From NCBI RefSeq assembly GCF_051014685.1, contig NC_135051.1:12047557-12111556 (forward strand): a stretch of 64,000 nt of DNA, given 5' to 3'. Below the pieces are notes generated by a model, which did not search any database, was not told the DNA's origin, and worked only from the letters and a program-made list of their open reading frames with translations. A program made the position numbers and the translations under genes. Below are positions 52,870 to 64,000 of the stretch, in pieces. Positions within the stretch are counted from its first letter, which is position 1. Every line of letters starts with the position of its first letter. The DNA is from Ptiloglossa arizonensis (Eukaryota > Arthropoda > Insecta > Hymenoptera > Colletidae).

Positions 52870-54077
52870 ACTATAATGTCATTTCATAGATAATTTATTA
52901 TAAAATTTTAAACATACTTTTTCTTTGAAACCGTGTTTTCCAAACTGGACAATTTAATAACTTGGTTAATTTTCATTTGATTTAATTGAAATTTTGGGTA
53001 GTGATTTTTAATAATATTCTTTTTAGTTGTACATACAAAATTTTCGATTAGATAGTTCTATCATAATGTTAAAAGAAACTTTAATTTTTAAAAAATTTAT
53101 ACATGCAACTGTAGTTATTCTCTTGTAATTTAAGAAAATGGCACAATTTTTCGTTTCAGATGTCAATTTAAAATTACATGTTCCACTGGCAAAAAATTAA
53201 AAAATTTTTAAATTCTTAAAGTTATGATTAAAGTTATAGGTTTGTAAGTATCAACTGCAGTGTGTGAAGCAATTATTAGAAGTAGGTCTAAAAGGTATAA
53301 ATTTAGTTTGTTTCTTGACGAATATTTGCTATGAATTAGCAAACACCATGTACTCTGCAATTTTGAAAAGTTTTCATTGTAGTACAAAATCAGCATTCGA
53401 AGTAATACAAGTGTCTTGATTACTAGAATTTGCCGCCTCAGGAGTATTAAAAACAAATCCATCTTCTAAGAATAAAATTATCAATAAAAGAATAATTGTA
53501 CTGGTAGAATTCTTTGTCGTTCGAATAATTATGAAGAACATTGTATACTATATGTACTTATGAATGATTGAAAAAATGATATATTAATAAAAAGGAAATT
53601 ATATACGCAATGAAATACAATTCAAAATATTGTTAAATGATTATTACACGTTTCAATATTTAATAAATAGATCCAATGAATATTGAATATCTTACTTTAA
53701 TTTCTACCTGTCCATTTCATTTATAAATATTTAACCCAATTTATTCTTCGATAAGTACGTGAGCCGATAAACATTTGTGACGTTAATCACTTCATTAATA
53801 TTTACCTCTAGCTACTTCATTCACCGTATATGTATAAATGAGGGTCTCGGGATTTTGAAGTACCTTTCGCAAAATTTACAAGATTTTTGGAAATTCTATT
53901 CACGAACATAAAAGCATCATAGAAAACTGATTCGTCCAATTATCATTTAAAATGATACATAAGTGATCGATGTAATCAATGTGTATCGATCACTTCTTAT
54001 TGAACTTTGATTATTTCTTTTTAATTTACTTTTACTACAACACATTGTACAATACGTTACAAATTAGATGTGTTAAA
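52870..54077. other. AT-rich spacer
   Basis: No supportable gene. The part adjacent to 54077 would contain the 3' UTR of the coiled-coil gene. Confidence 0.45.
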
Positions 54078-57000
54078 TTATATCGGTGCAGGATCCATAT
54101 AAATTACTTCTAAATTTGTTTCTAACTTATTCGTCGATCGCGAAAATTCTTCTTTCGAAATGAGTTTCTGCAAAAGATTTTTTAATTCGTCATCGAGGCT
54201 ATTCGGATGTTCGGCGCTTATCGTATATTTCTTTATTGTCTTTATGGCTCCTATTATACAGCTTTCGAAGTCTACGCTCCTTTCCTTTAATTTTTGATAA
54301 TCGCACCGTAATTCGGTCGTTTTGCGTTTGAGGTCGGAATTCGTTGTCCTTAAGGCATAAAGTTCGTCTTTTAAAGCGACTCTTTCAAGTTCCACTTGAT
54401 TTAATTTCGTTTCAGCTGTGTCTCGTCGAACCCGTAAGGATTTCTTCTCGTCTCTCAATTTCGTTAATTCCTCTTTTAAAGCTCGAATTTCGTCCAGCGC
54501 GTTTTGAAACTCGTTCCTTCTTCTTTCGTCCTCAGCGAGATTGACAACGAAGGTACATCTCATAGTTTTCAGTTCCATTTTCAGAGCGACATTCTCGACC
54601 TTCAACTTGTTCATAAAGTCCAGCAGTCTCTCGATTTCTGCTCCCGACTGTTGTTCCGTTGTCGATCCGCTGTAACTCACGCTCAATCGGTTGATGCGTG
54701 CCAGTACACCTATAGTGTCGTCAGAATAATGATCCGTGTAACCATTATTCTCTTTGTAATAAAGATTCACGATAGGCATAATTGCAGTTTCATTTATCTG
54801 GTTCTGCGTGTCCTCGGTCTTCTGTTTCTGAAACTCCTCGTTCGTGCGATTAAACTTCATTTTGACTTCGAAATTCTCTCTCCTCAAGTTTAACAGTTCG
54901 AATTTCAAAGTTTCGTTTTCCACTATCAGCTTCTTCATTTCGTTACTCGTATTTTCTACTTTCGATTTGTCGCATTTCTCGGATTTTACGCATTCGATAA
55001 ATTGTCCGCCGCGTTTGTCGAAAATCACTTCACGAACTATTGCGGCTCCTTCTTTCTCTGCTTTTGGGATTCCAAAGCGCAGGCTGGTGACGTACTCGCG
55101 GTACAGCGTTTCTTTCTCTCTCGTCAGCGCGGCATTCGTCGTTTCGAAAATTTTCAGCTGATTCTCAAGTACTCGATACTCGCTGTGGATTCCGCTCAGC
55201 TCCATCTTCAACAACTCGTTCGTCTTCTGCAGCATCGCGTTGATTCTTTTCGTCTCGTTGAGCGTCTCACCCAGAGACGCGTTTTCTGTTCTCGCTTTGT
55301 CCCACTCCGTTCGCAATTTATTCAATTCGATGGCGGAATATTCGTTCTCCGTTTTAACTTTATTCAGCTGATCTTTCAGCACGACGTTCTCACCGTCGAG
55401 CTCGTTAATACGCGTCGCGAGGTCATTCTTTTCTGTCAGAAGCACTTGCACGCGGTCTTCGAAGCCGGTATTTTTTACAGCCAAGGCATCCAAACTCCAA
55501 CGGTGACTCGAATTTTCAGATTCCAGACGCCTTATCTTATCCCCGGCACCGTCCAACTCAGCTCGCGCCTCTTTCAACTTCATCGTTAGATCGTCCGTGT
55601 TTGTTTTTAAGTTACCGATCTCCTCTCGGAGAACACCGCATTCAGACTTATACGCGACGACTTCGCCCTCAAGCTTCAAATATTTCACATTCCCGTTTTC
55701 CAATGATTTCTTCAGTAATTCCCTTTCTGTCTCCAAATCCGTTACTTCTACTTTCAATTGTTGCATCTCGTTCTTCAGAACAGCGTTCTCGTTCTTCGTC
55801 TCATCATATTTCGACATTAATTCCGTTAATTCTTTTAGTTTCTCTTCAGTGGTAGTTCTTTCAATGTCCAATTCATGTACGGCCATGTATTTCTCCGATT
55901 TCGAATGAGAAATGCCCGCTTCCAATTTTGTTTCGTCATCGGAAAAATGGTTCAATTTAGCCTTCAGATCGATGATTTCACGATTTGCGTTATTCAGGCT
56001 TGCTCTCAACGTTTCCAATTCTACTTTCATTTGCCGTGGTCGAACATCTGTGTCTTCGGACGATTTCCGCAATCGTTTTGCATTTTCGTTCTCGCTCTTT
56101 AAGCTCATCGATTCTGCGAGTTTACGTTCAGTTTGCTCGAAATCGTTCACTCTGTTCAACAGTCTTGCCTTTTCCTTCGTAGCAATCTGGAGATTCTTTC
56201 CTATGTCCAGAATTTTTGCATTTAACGTCTTTTCCATGGCGTCTTTCTCTGAGACAACGAACTTATATTCGCTATTTCTTCTCTGCAATGCGTCGCCCAT
56301 TCTTCTCTTTTCCTTTAATAGCCTGCCTTTTTCCGTCTGAACATTTTCCAATTTCCTTCTCCTTAGATTCGCATCCTTTTTCATCTGTTGCAATTGTTCC
56401 AGCATTTTTTTCTCGGAACTTTCGTTTTCATATCGAAGCTCTGATATCTTTTCTTCCAATTTTTTCGTTCCTTCCTTCAACGTTTTATTCTCTTCCGTTA
56501 GTATGCCAATCTGTCTTTGAGCATCGGTTAGTTCCGCGATTCTTTGCTCGAACGACGTTTCAACGTCAAATAATTTTTGCCTTAGAATTTCCGTGCATTC
56601 GTTCTTTTCGTTTGACTTCACTTTCAATTGAACGATCGACTCCTCCAATTGTTCGATTCTCGTGTACGAACTCAAATAGTCCTTAGACACGACGATCGTT
56701 TCCAACTGTTTGATCTTGTGACACACTTTACCAAAGTATTCATCCAATCTTTTAATGTCCTCTCCTTCGTTCGAGTTATCACTCGTTCGACGATTCAAGT
56801 CGTTCATCGTTAACCTTGCCTTCTCGACGATCGTCCGGACCTCTCCTATTTTGTTCAGATACTCTAGACTTGCAGCGCCACCGAACTCACAATGCTTCGT
56901 TACGTAGTTGTTCTTTAATTTATCGATCTCGATGGTGACTTCTTTCAAAGCAGATTCCAAATTGGAAATCTGCTTTACGTACTTGTTGTATTCGATCGTT

Positions 57001-58013
57001 TTTTCGGGACACCTAGAGAAGAGAGAAACAATGGTCTTGGCCAGTCCAGCCTGCAGTTGCTTTAATTTTAGTCGTAGCTCAATGATCTTTTTTATGTAAT
57101 TCAAGCAATCCGGATCATCGGCAGCAAATAGGGCCTGGTAATCGTTTCTTAGCTTGTTTCTCAAGTCGATCGCCAGTTGTTCAGCGTTTCGGAGGTTTTG
57201 ATAGTCCCAAGTCTTGTTCCAGGAATTTTCTTGCAAATTAACTTTTAGTGTACGCAACTCGGACTTCATACAATTGGTCAGATTGTCCAGTTCGGCGATC
57301 CTTTTCTGATAATCCACGGTATTGCCATTTTTCGATCGTAGCATCGCTTTCAGTTTATCAATCGTCAGATATAAATTATCATTCTTTAATGTGGACATTT
57401 GTAAGCGTTTGCTTACATTTACGAGTTCCTCGGATAAGTTTGCAATTGTCTCAGCGACTTTGTTGACTATGTCGGTGAATATAATCTCCATAGTGTGGTC
57501 GACCATCATGAAGTGTTTTAGATTGCATTGCAAACGTTCCATTTCCGAACTGTGTTCGTGTTCTTTTTCGACCTCTTTCAATCGACTTTTCAGATAGAGA
57601 ATTTCATTGTTTAAGCGTTCCTTCTCGACAAAGAACTCCTGCCTGGCTACGAGATGTTTATCGTCGGCTTTCCAAGTGTCTTTCGGTGTAACGCAGTTTT
57701 CTCCGATTAGGATCATTTTAGTGTCTGCGATTTCCTTTTTCAGCGTCTGGTTTGCTGCCTCCAGTCGTTTAATCTCCGCCCTTTGATGCTCGATCAATGG
57801 GTCAGCGTGTAAGATGTCATCTGTTTCTCGTCCAACAACGCGCAGAGCCAGCTTCAGTCGACAGATATTGGACCCCAGTTTCACACGATCATCTCGCCAA
57901 TCCTTCATCTGCTTCATTATGCTATTCAGTCTGCACAATGTGACAGCCGCAGCTTCGGCTATTCTCGTCTTTTCTTTGCACCCCTCGTACTTCGAATTAA
58001 TTGACTCCTCCAT
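54078..58013 (-). CDS. Intronless 1311-aa coiled-coil protein, function unknown
   Basis: A single uninterrupted ORF of 1312 codons in DNA clearly less AT-rich than its flanks. Heptad-like Leu, Glu and Lys patterns run almost end to end, for example KLEEKISELRYENESSEKKM (about residue 520) and ELDGENVVLKDQLNKVKTEN. It would form a long rod like golgins, centrosomal or myosin-tail proteins, but no ATPase hinge, GRIP, motor or membrane segment is visible. Residues 26-61 match the small protein encoded at 61964-62242 on the other strand. Start context CAACAATGG is favourable. No introns in 3.9 kb, unlike the neighbouring genes, could indicate retroposition of a spliced copy or a young gene. The nearest ECT2-like or SMC similarity is only coiled-coil composition. 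Dense plus-strand ORFs here are shadows. Confidence 0.88.
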   Translation of the reverse strand: MEESINSKYEGCKEKTRIAEAAAVTLCRLNSIMKQMKDWRDDRVKLGSNICRLKLALRVVGRETDDILHADPLIEHQRAEIKRLEAANQTLKKEIADTKMILIGENCVTPKDTWKADDKHLVARQEFFVEKERLNNEILYLKSRLKEVEKEHEHSSEMERLQCNLKHFMMVDHTMEIIFTDIVNKVAETIANLSEELVNVSKRLQMSTLKNDNLYLTIDKLKAMLRSKNGNTVDYQKRIAELDNLTNCMKSELRTLKVNLQENSWNKTWDYQNLRNAEQLAIDLRNKLRNDYQALFAADDPDCLNYIKKIIELRLKLKQLQAGLAKTIVSLFSRCPEKTIEYNKYVKQISNLESALKEVTIEIDKLKNNYVTKHCEFGGAASLEYLNKIGEVRTIVEKARLTMNDLNRRTSDNSNEGEDIKRLDEYFGKVCHKIKQLETIVVSKDYLSSYTRIEQLEESIVQLKVKSNEKNECTEILRQKLFDVETSFEQRIAELTDAQRQIGILTEENKTLKEGTKKLEEKISELRYENESSEKKMLEQLQQMKKDANLRRRKLENVQTEKGRLLKEKRRMGDALQRRNSEYKFVVSEKDAMEKTLNAKILDIGKNLQIATKEKARLLNRVNDFEQTERKLAESMSLKSENENAKRLRKSSEDTDVRPRQMKVELETLRASLNNANREIIDLKAKLNHFSDDETKLEAGISHSKSEKYMAVHELDIERTTTEEKLKELTELMSKYDETKNENAVLKNEMQQLKVEVTDLETERELLKKSLENGNVKYLKLEGEVVAYKSECGVLREEIGNLKTNTDDLTMKLKEARAELDGAGDKIRRLESENSSHRWSLDALAVKNTGFEDRVQVLLTEKNDLATRINELDGENVVLKDQLNKVKTENEYSAIELNKLRTEWDKARTENASLGETLNETKRINAMLQKTNELLKMELSGIHSEYRVLENQLKIFETTNAALTREKETLYREYVTSLRFGIPKAEKEGAAIVREVIFDKRGGQFIECVKSEKCDKSKVENTSNEMKKLIVENETLKFELLNLRRENFEVKMKFNRTNEEFQKQKTEDTQNQINETAIMPIVNLYYKENNGYTDHYSDDTIGVLARINRLSVSYSGSTTEQQSGAEIERLLDFMNKLKVENVALKMELKTMRCTFVVNLAEDERRRNEFQNALDEIRALKEELTKLRDEKKSLRVRRDTAETKLNQVELERVALKDELYALRTTNSDLKRKTTELRCDYQKLKERSVDFESCIIGAIKTIKKYTISAEHPNSLDDELKNLLQKLISKEEFSRSTNKLETNLEVIYMDPAPI

Positions 58014-61000
58014 TGTTGTTTTTAGAGTATCAAACGACAGATAGCAACAAAATTTTCACTTCAATTAATTTCAATAGGAATTTGCAAGTCGATACAGTTG
58101 AGGTGTATTGTAAAGTTATTGCCTAAGAGTTATTACGGTCCGGGAATATTTTAATTGGTCGAATCGTTTAAACTGAAAGTTACAGAAATTTGTGTATATT
58201 TATTTTAAAGGACGATACATATTCCTGTTCCAATTTATGCACATTTTAACGAACGTGCTTAACGATGTTTAGTAATTAATATTAATGCTTTGATTCGGCA
58301 CAAGTGCACTTACCCAAATATTACAGCCCGTGACCGTCGATCGCAGTGACATTCTTTCCAAAATGTTATCTATAACAAATCTAATTAGTATATGGTGCTT
58401 TTCGATGAAAGTTACAAGAAGAGAACAGAACAAATTTTATCGATTTGTTTTTAGAAATTACAAATGTGTTTTGAAAATGTCTTTTCGATACGAGCAGTTT
58501 GAAATGTATTTGTGTTATTCGAATGTACAGATTATGATTCAGAAAAAGAAATGTTTCAGTAGCTTTCAGAAATTCCTTTCTTAAAATAAATTAACAACCT
58601 TTGCCGTAATAATATCCAAGTTTGACGATAAATTCAGCCAGTCTATATAAGTTAGAAGTTAGTGATTATTATTGATAAAATAATCGATACTTCAAATTTT
58701 AATGTGTTTCTTTCCAAATCTACTTTCTCAAATTGGCGAACAAAATTACTCAGAAACTGTTTACCAAATTAACTCTATATTTGGGTTTTATATTATTAAT
58801 ATCACAGAAGTTCTGGATTCTTTTTGCCACAGTGAGCGAATTAATAATATAGTGTAATTCTATACAAATGTCATAAAGGTAACTGTATTTTTACAAGGTA
58901 AATGCAAAAAGTAATAACTTTATTCGTCTTCAAAATTATTCTACACGAGGATTTATTGATTCCTCTATCTAAATGCGAATATTACATAGAATACTATCTC
59001 ATCTAGATTACAAATATCTATATGTGAAAGTAATCAGTAAACTACAACATATTTGAAGGTACGTAGTTATTTTCTGCACATTTTAACTTTAAATTTCTCT
59101 CCGTTATACAAATTTTATATTTTTCTAAATTTCTTCATATTTTCACAACAAATTTTTCTACCGAACGAAGGTTACACTTTATGGTTATGACATCAGTCAA
59201 TCATTTCATAAATATTTTCACGCTTGTCATGGGAATAGTAAACACTTGTGTGTTTGTTATTTGTTTTCTAGAGCACTGATTTTTATTTTTAATGGAAAAA
59301 TAAGTACTATGATAAATACAAGTTAAAATAGTGGATTACGGCAAAAATTAACTAAACTTTCAATAACATTCACTGAATTTAATGGTGAAAAAATAAATAC
59401 AGTAGAATTTTAATAATCCGACATGTAGTAGAAGTGAAAAAAATAATTTAAAAATTGAATATAATTAATATAGTAATGAAAATTATCGACAAAAAGTTGA
59501 TAAGCAGTTAAATATATAAAATATAGAACATACGTACAAAATCATGCAGTGGAGATTATTTTGTCAATATTTGTAAATGAAATAATAGAATTGAAAAATC
59601 TATATCCATATTTATTCGACATCCTATAATAGTAGATCAAAATAATTTCAGTCTGAATGTTTTTATTGGAATTATTTAGAAAAAAATCATTTTTTAAATC
59701 AACGAACTGTTGAAATTCTATAACAGAAAATATTCGTAATTTGTGACTAAAAAAAACGAGACTTAGAATAGCCAGTATTGAATACATGCACTCTTGATAA
59801 CTTTTCGAGTGTAACGGTACCGAAATTGAAGTACTCTTGAAACTCTAAAAATCTTCGTTATCGAATAGATTTGAAACTGGAAGATCTAGTAAATTGTTTC
59901 TAGAAAAAAATAGATATTATAAGTTTCACATATTTGGGGAAAATGTGAACGAAAATTCAATGTAATTGATAGTTCATTTCAAAATAGTTGTTTGATTCTC
60001 AAGATTAAGTATCAGACCTCAACACTACTCTAAACTTTTATTCAGTCACATTAAAGGAATGATTTATATTAGATGTAATCAAAATTGTTTTTACTTAATA
60101 GACAATATCATACAGTACGTTCAAAACAGCCAAGAATTTAAACAGGTTCCCGGTTTTTTAAATCGTCGAGTAAGTATTTTTTTACAACACGAAAGGCAAC
60201 ATTTTCGTTATTTTATAAATTACTAAAATAAGTAATTTGACATGTCATCATACATATGTGAATGTATTTGAACATCGGCTGCAAGATGTCACAGAGAAAA
60301 ATAAATGCTTATGTGCAAAAAAAACATTGGTGACCTTAAAAACTGCGGAGGAAATGTCCTTGGTCCAAGACAATTGTTTACATCGTATCAGATTTTCGTT
60401 GTCGTATAATTTACATAAGAAATATTTTTTATACCATTACAAGTAAAAGAGGTATTTAGGTGACAACGTTTAGGTGGACCACGTTGTATAGGTGTTACAA
60501 ATTTTAATTTTACATTTTATAATCGATCGAAGTCAAGAAGCTACACAATAAAATATGAATAAATCATTATATAGAGATTTTTTCGCGATGCTTATTTGAT
60601 TAGGCAGTTTAAAATCTATTTATTTATTGTGAAATATTTCATTTTATAATTCAAATATTAATTTTTATTCAGCGAGTATCGCATAAGAAGTTATTTATCT
60701 TTTATTCATCGTTCGAAACTTTTACCAGATAAAACTGTTATCCACTTAGTTACCATCTTTTAAATCTCGTAAGCTGTTGAATACACTTACGATCAAACAT
60801 TGGTTAAATATCCATAATCCTTAGGTCTTAAACATTATGATCTAAAGTCTGAGAATTTTGAGAGAAGATTCGCGAGATGCAATCATAATAGTCCTGTGAC
60901 TCGTTATCAGAGTTGCTGTTGGAGATTTAGCGATAGTTCAGTATAGTTTGGTAAATTAGTTATTTGTTTGAGTGTATTGTGTTATTTTATAAGTAAAAAA

Positions 61001-61963
61001 GAGACGTAATTTCAATTTACCTGAACTACTTAAAATTTCTACAATATTTTTCCACTATGAAAATAAAATAATTTTAAACATCAAAAATAAATCTTGTATT
61101 TATTCATTGAGTAATTGCATGAGATTTATTGTTAAAGAAATAAGAGTTCATTACAGAATCCAATAAGAGAAATTTGATATTAAGTTTGGTATAATAGATT
61201 TAATCGATAATCAAAGTTGTGTAGCAATAAAAGTGTGACTACCGCGGCAAAATACATTTCTTTAACCTTGAATTTCGTGGATAAATTTTTGGTTTTAGTT
61301 CTGTTTGTTTTCGTGGTCTGTTTTTTGCTTAATGGATTTTTATTTTGTAATCGATTTACATTAATAATTCATTTACGTTGATGATTCCTTGACTCTGGTA
61401 GAGAAAAAAATAGAGGACAAAAATTTTACTCGGATAACCTGCAAAATACGACCTAGTGGATAGCTGGAAAACGAATTAAATTATGAAAGAAAGTAAGAAA
61501 ATTATATAAGCACTTATATTTTGCTCACAGTTTTTTGATCCGTTGCTATACGAATAAACTTAATTAACTCGATGCAGAAAAGTATGAGTATTGTTTATGT
61601 GGTTTATGAATAAACGTTATTGATAAAAATATAAATTTATCAAGAGAAATAAAATAATATGGCAACTATCAGATTATTTAAAAAAATATTTAATTCATTT
61701 TATATTTCCTCCTTGTATGCAAAGTAAAGTAAGTATTTTACAAAAAGCAAGATCCTTATGTTATAGATCTTCTGTGATTAATTGCTAAGAAATAACAACG
61801 AAATAATCAAAATAAAATAGTTGTAAAAAATAATATAATATATATATATAATATATATAATATAAGTAAGTTGCACCTAATGTCGCTTACTCTCGTAGAA
61901 TTTAGTATTATATATGTGCAAGCTACTCCTAATTTATGAATATGTTAAAAGGTTGGTTATACG
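58014..61963. other. Divergent intergenic region, AT-rich
   Basis: About 3.9 kb separate the starts of the two divergent genes. A 69-codon plus-strand ORF at 60237-60446 is the only item of note (charged, QDVTEKNKCLC, LKTAEEMSLVQDN) and is unassigned. An (AT)n tract lies at 61839-61863, about 100 bp before the small gene. Confidence 0.45.
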
Positions 61964-62242
61964 ATGGAGTCTCGAAAATCTTTATCGTTTTGTCGCTGTG
62001 GATGTAATGCATCGTCGTCGCAAGAATCGATAGATCCACCGAATGAGCCATGTTGTTGCTGCAATTACAATCCCTTTAGCGACAATTCCAGGGACACGGA
62101 GATCCACGACCTCTCGTTTGCCCTGAGGAAGCTCACCGTAATGAAATGTCAGATGAAGAAATGGCGAATGGAACGACTTCAGTTCGAGAGCGAAAATAGG
62201 TCTCTGAAACAAGCCCTCCAGTCATTCGGTATCGATGTGTGA
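61964..62242 (+). CDS. 92-aa Cys-rich protein related to the coiled-coil gene
   Basis: A short ORF in locally less AT-rich DNA. An in-frame TAA six codons upstream fixes this ATG as the first. The N-terminal half is Cys-rich (FCRCGCNASSSQ, then PPNEPCCCCNYNPF); the C-terminal half is helical and charged (LSFALRKLTVMKCQMKKWRM). Residues 54-89 align without gaps to residues 26-61 of the 1311-aa protein with 14 of 36 identities (QMK.WR..R, LK.AL...G). After the shared block it ends at once in IDV-stop. A possible donor at 62229 (TTCG before GTATCG) lies exactly at the end of the shared block, so this may instead be the first exon of a longer gene. Function unknown. Confidence 0.6.
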   Translation: MESRKSLSFCRCGCNASSSQESIDPPNEPCCCCNYNPFSDNSRDTEIHDLSFALRKLTVMKCQMKKWRMERLQFESENRSLKQALQSFGIDV

Positions 62243-62244
62243 TA

Positions 62245-63230
62245 TTTCGTACCCTCTTTCTACACGTTAGCTAGTTGGCTCGCGCCAAATTGATTAATTG
62301 GAATTCAGAACGGATACTTCTTCGTTCGCGTTTCTTTTTTCCCTTACGAATCAATGTCTCGATCGAACGACGCAGTGCTTCGTGTAATACTGAAAAAAAG
62401 TCATAATAGGAAAAGTTATGGATTAACGTTCAAAAGTATGGGCATACGTTTCAATTAGAAAGATATTCGCAAATGCTAATACCGTGGGATAAAATTAACG
62501 CAGGTTATTGTAATTTTATTAAACAACGTTTTTAAAACCTATTCATTGATATTCATTTTTCTCTTTAATTCCTTTTAGAATTTTCTAAATCAATTTTCAA
62601 TTATAATGCAAGATGCGTTGCGCAATTAAGACGGGTTACGTTATATCTTGAATTTGATCAGACATGGAAAAAAACTGTAGAGGGGAATGTAGAATAGCAT
62701 AGTAATGTCTCTTTTCAGTAACTTCACTTTCTCTATAAGTGTAACGATGCACCCGAAAAATGCAAATGGCCTTTTTTTTTACTCATATCAATTCCTTGGA
62801 ATATTCTCCGTGAAAAAGTATTACTGTATAATGTTTAAAAAAGTAATATTTCGTAAGATATCTCACATTTTTAATAAGTCGTGTATTTACTTTATTAAAG
62901 AAGATATTTGAATGTTTTGTTTTTATATAGTAAGCACTGTTTTTACCATGTATATTTACGAGTACCAACACAAATAGAAATAATGACTAATAAACAGTTA
63001 CGTTAACCACGTCATACTCAAACGCATGGGTGTTTGATACATTTTCTAAATTCATTTTCTTAAAAACAAATTTTATTATTACAACGTTTTTAGACGGAGT
63101 TTCGGGTCCTTTCGGTAAATAAACATCTACATTAGTGTGGAATATTATAACGATTATGATTATTATTAGAGTAAAAGTGTAAGGCTATCATTATTTAATT
63201 TAACACTGATTAACAACGCTTATCAACAAC
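62245..63230. other. AT-rich spacer downstream of the small gene
   Basis: No gene seen. The segment would contain the small gene's 3' UTR, or its intron if the putative donor at 62229 is used. Confidence 0.4.
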
Positions 63231-63234
63231 TACC

Positions 63235-63600
63235 ATCAACGACTCTCGACCAGAGAGTCTGTTCTCTTCCAACTACACGCTGTGTAACAATTCAACGCTA
63301 CGTTCTCCTTTATATTCCCGATTCTGGGCCTTCGTGACCTACCTAGGTTAGGAGGTCATGGCCGTCTCGGGGGATGTGAGCAGCGTAGGCGGATGCACGT
63401 GTCTCCTAGGGTGGTTGCTGAGATAATAAATAAACGGTGGGTCTGCTTCGTATCATCATCCCCCGAAAACTACTCTGTTTCAGTAACTGTCCTCTTTCAC
63501 TGGTAGGGTCACACGTTCCTACACTCGTTTTTACACACTCTCTCTCTCTCTCACACACACACACATATTCGACACTCGAGCCATCCATTTGTCCTATAAT
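63235..63600. other. Less AT-rich block with hairpin and TC/AC repeats
   Basis: A stem of seven pairs (GACTCTC, loop GACCA, GAGAGTC) lies at 63241-63259. It is followed by a block of balanced composition with the imperfect palindrome CCTACCTAGGTTAGG and a CACGTG E-box near 63397. A (TC)n then (AC)n microsatellite follows at 63540-63565. The block resembles a solitary terminal repeat or other mobile-element debris more than a coding exon, but no defining end is seen. Confidence 0.35.
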
Positions 63601-64000
63601 TTATGATACTACAATAGTAATACAGTTATAAAAATGAATTGAGAAACGTAAAATACGTATAAGAAGTTTTTTCTTTATATAGAGTACATATCGATGGATA
63701 TCAATGAAAACTCACAAATTAGATAAGTATTGTATATAGGTACTACGTATAATGTAATAAAAAATAAAAGTTCTTTACTTTGGTCAACAGTAATAAAATT
63801 TCCATATATTCGAAACACAGGAGACTGTTCACTGAAGAGGACTAAAACTTCGCCCGAAAATGTACGAAACTTGTGAAACTAAAATGACTTCAAAAATTTG
63901 TGTACAAACAAGCAAACAATTCAACTTTATTTCAAATTATTTTCTTTTTCACCGAAATAATGCTATTTACATTATTATCTTATAACGTTACTATTTTTAT

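Noticed and set aside
54344..58044. Many plus-strand ORFs up to 195 codons
   Set aside because: All lie antisense to the 1312-codon coiled-coil ORF and overlap each other; this is expected from its codon use.
60237..60446. 69-codon plus-strand ORF between the divergent genes
   Set aside because: Charged and slightly protein-like but no similarity to the 36-residue shared block and no other support.

Overview
The window looks like nuclear DNA of an insect, most likely an aculeate hymenopteran such as a bee. The reasons are very AT-rich intergenic DNA, short GT-AG introns (many 60-150 bp) inside conserved animal genes, isolated CpG-rich patches in AT-rich flanks, and relics of insect-type R1-like, Ty3/gypsy, mariner and Mutator-like elements. 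Lineage is an inference; no rRNA, mitochondrial or other diagnostic marker is present.

Layout. 1-14 kb holds no confident cellular gene. It contains two tandem arrays (about 80-bp units at 2.2-2.7 kb and exact 119-bp units at 6.8-7.5 kb), a 50-bp mariner-end hairpin, CpG-rich or promoter-like patches, and a composite transposon graveyard at 11.4-14.1 kb (R1-like reverse transcriptase followed by Ty3/gypsy RNase H and integrase, both riddled with stops). 14.1-18.97 kb is AT-rich and without a gene. 18.97-30.75 kb is the RhoGEF ECT2/pebble on the minus strand (15 coding exons). 30.75-35.43 kb is intergenic, with a tRNA-like relic just upstream of ECT2 and a 556-bp inverted-repeat element. 35.43-38.68 kb is choline-phosphate cytidylyltransferase (PCYT1/CCT, 9 coding exons, minus), with a probable 5' exon near 39.3 kb. 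43.74-50.90 kb is importin-5 (14 coding exons, minus). 52.2-52.9 kb is a decayed Mutator-like transposase fragment. 54.08-58.01 kb is an intronless 1311-residue coiled-coil gene of unknown function (minus). 61.96-62.24 kb is a 92-residue Cys-rich gene (plus). The rest is AT-rich spacer.

For the three conserved genes I joined the exons by GT/AG sites. Every junction keeps phase and the totals match the families: ECT2 887 aa without and 1316 aa with one cassette exon, PCYT1 395 aa, IPO5 1097 aa. They act in cytokinesis, phosphatidylcholine synthesis and nuclear import, and I see no pathway link between them.

The most interesting points are four. (1) A 429-codon in-frame cassette exon of ECT2 falls inside the second tandem BRCT domain. 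(2) The 1311-aa coiled-coil protein and its divergent 92-aa neighbour share an ungapped 36-residue block, suggesting an undescribed lineage-restricted family. (3) A spliced upstream ORF of PCYT1 would be in frame with the main ORF and end one codon before its start. (4) An alternating dimer structure is visible in the 119-bp satellite.
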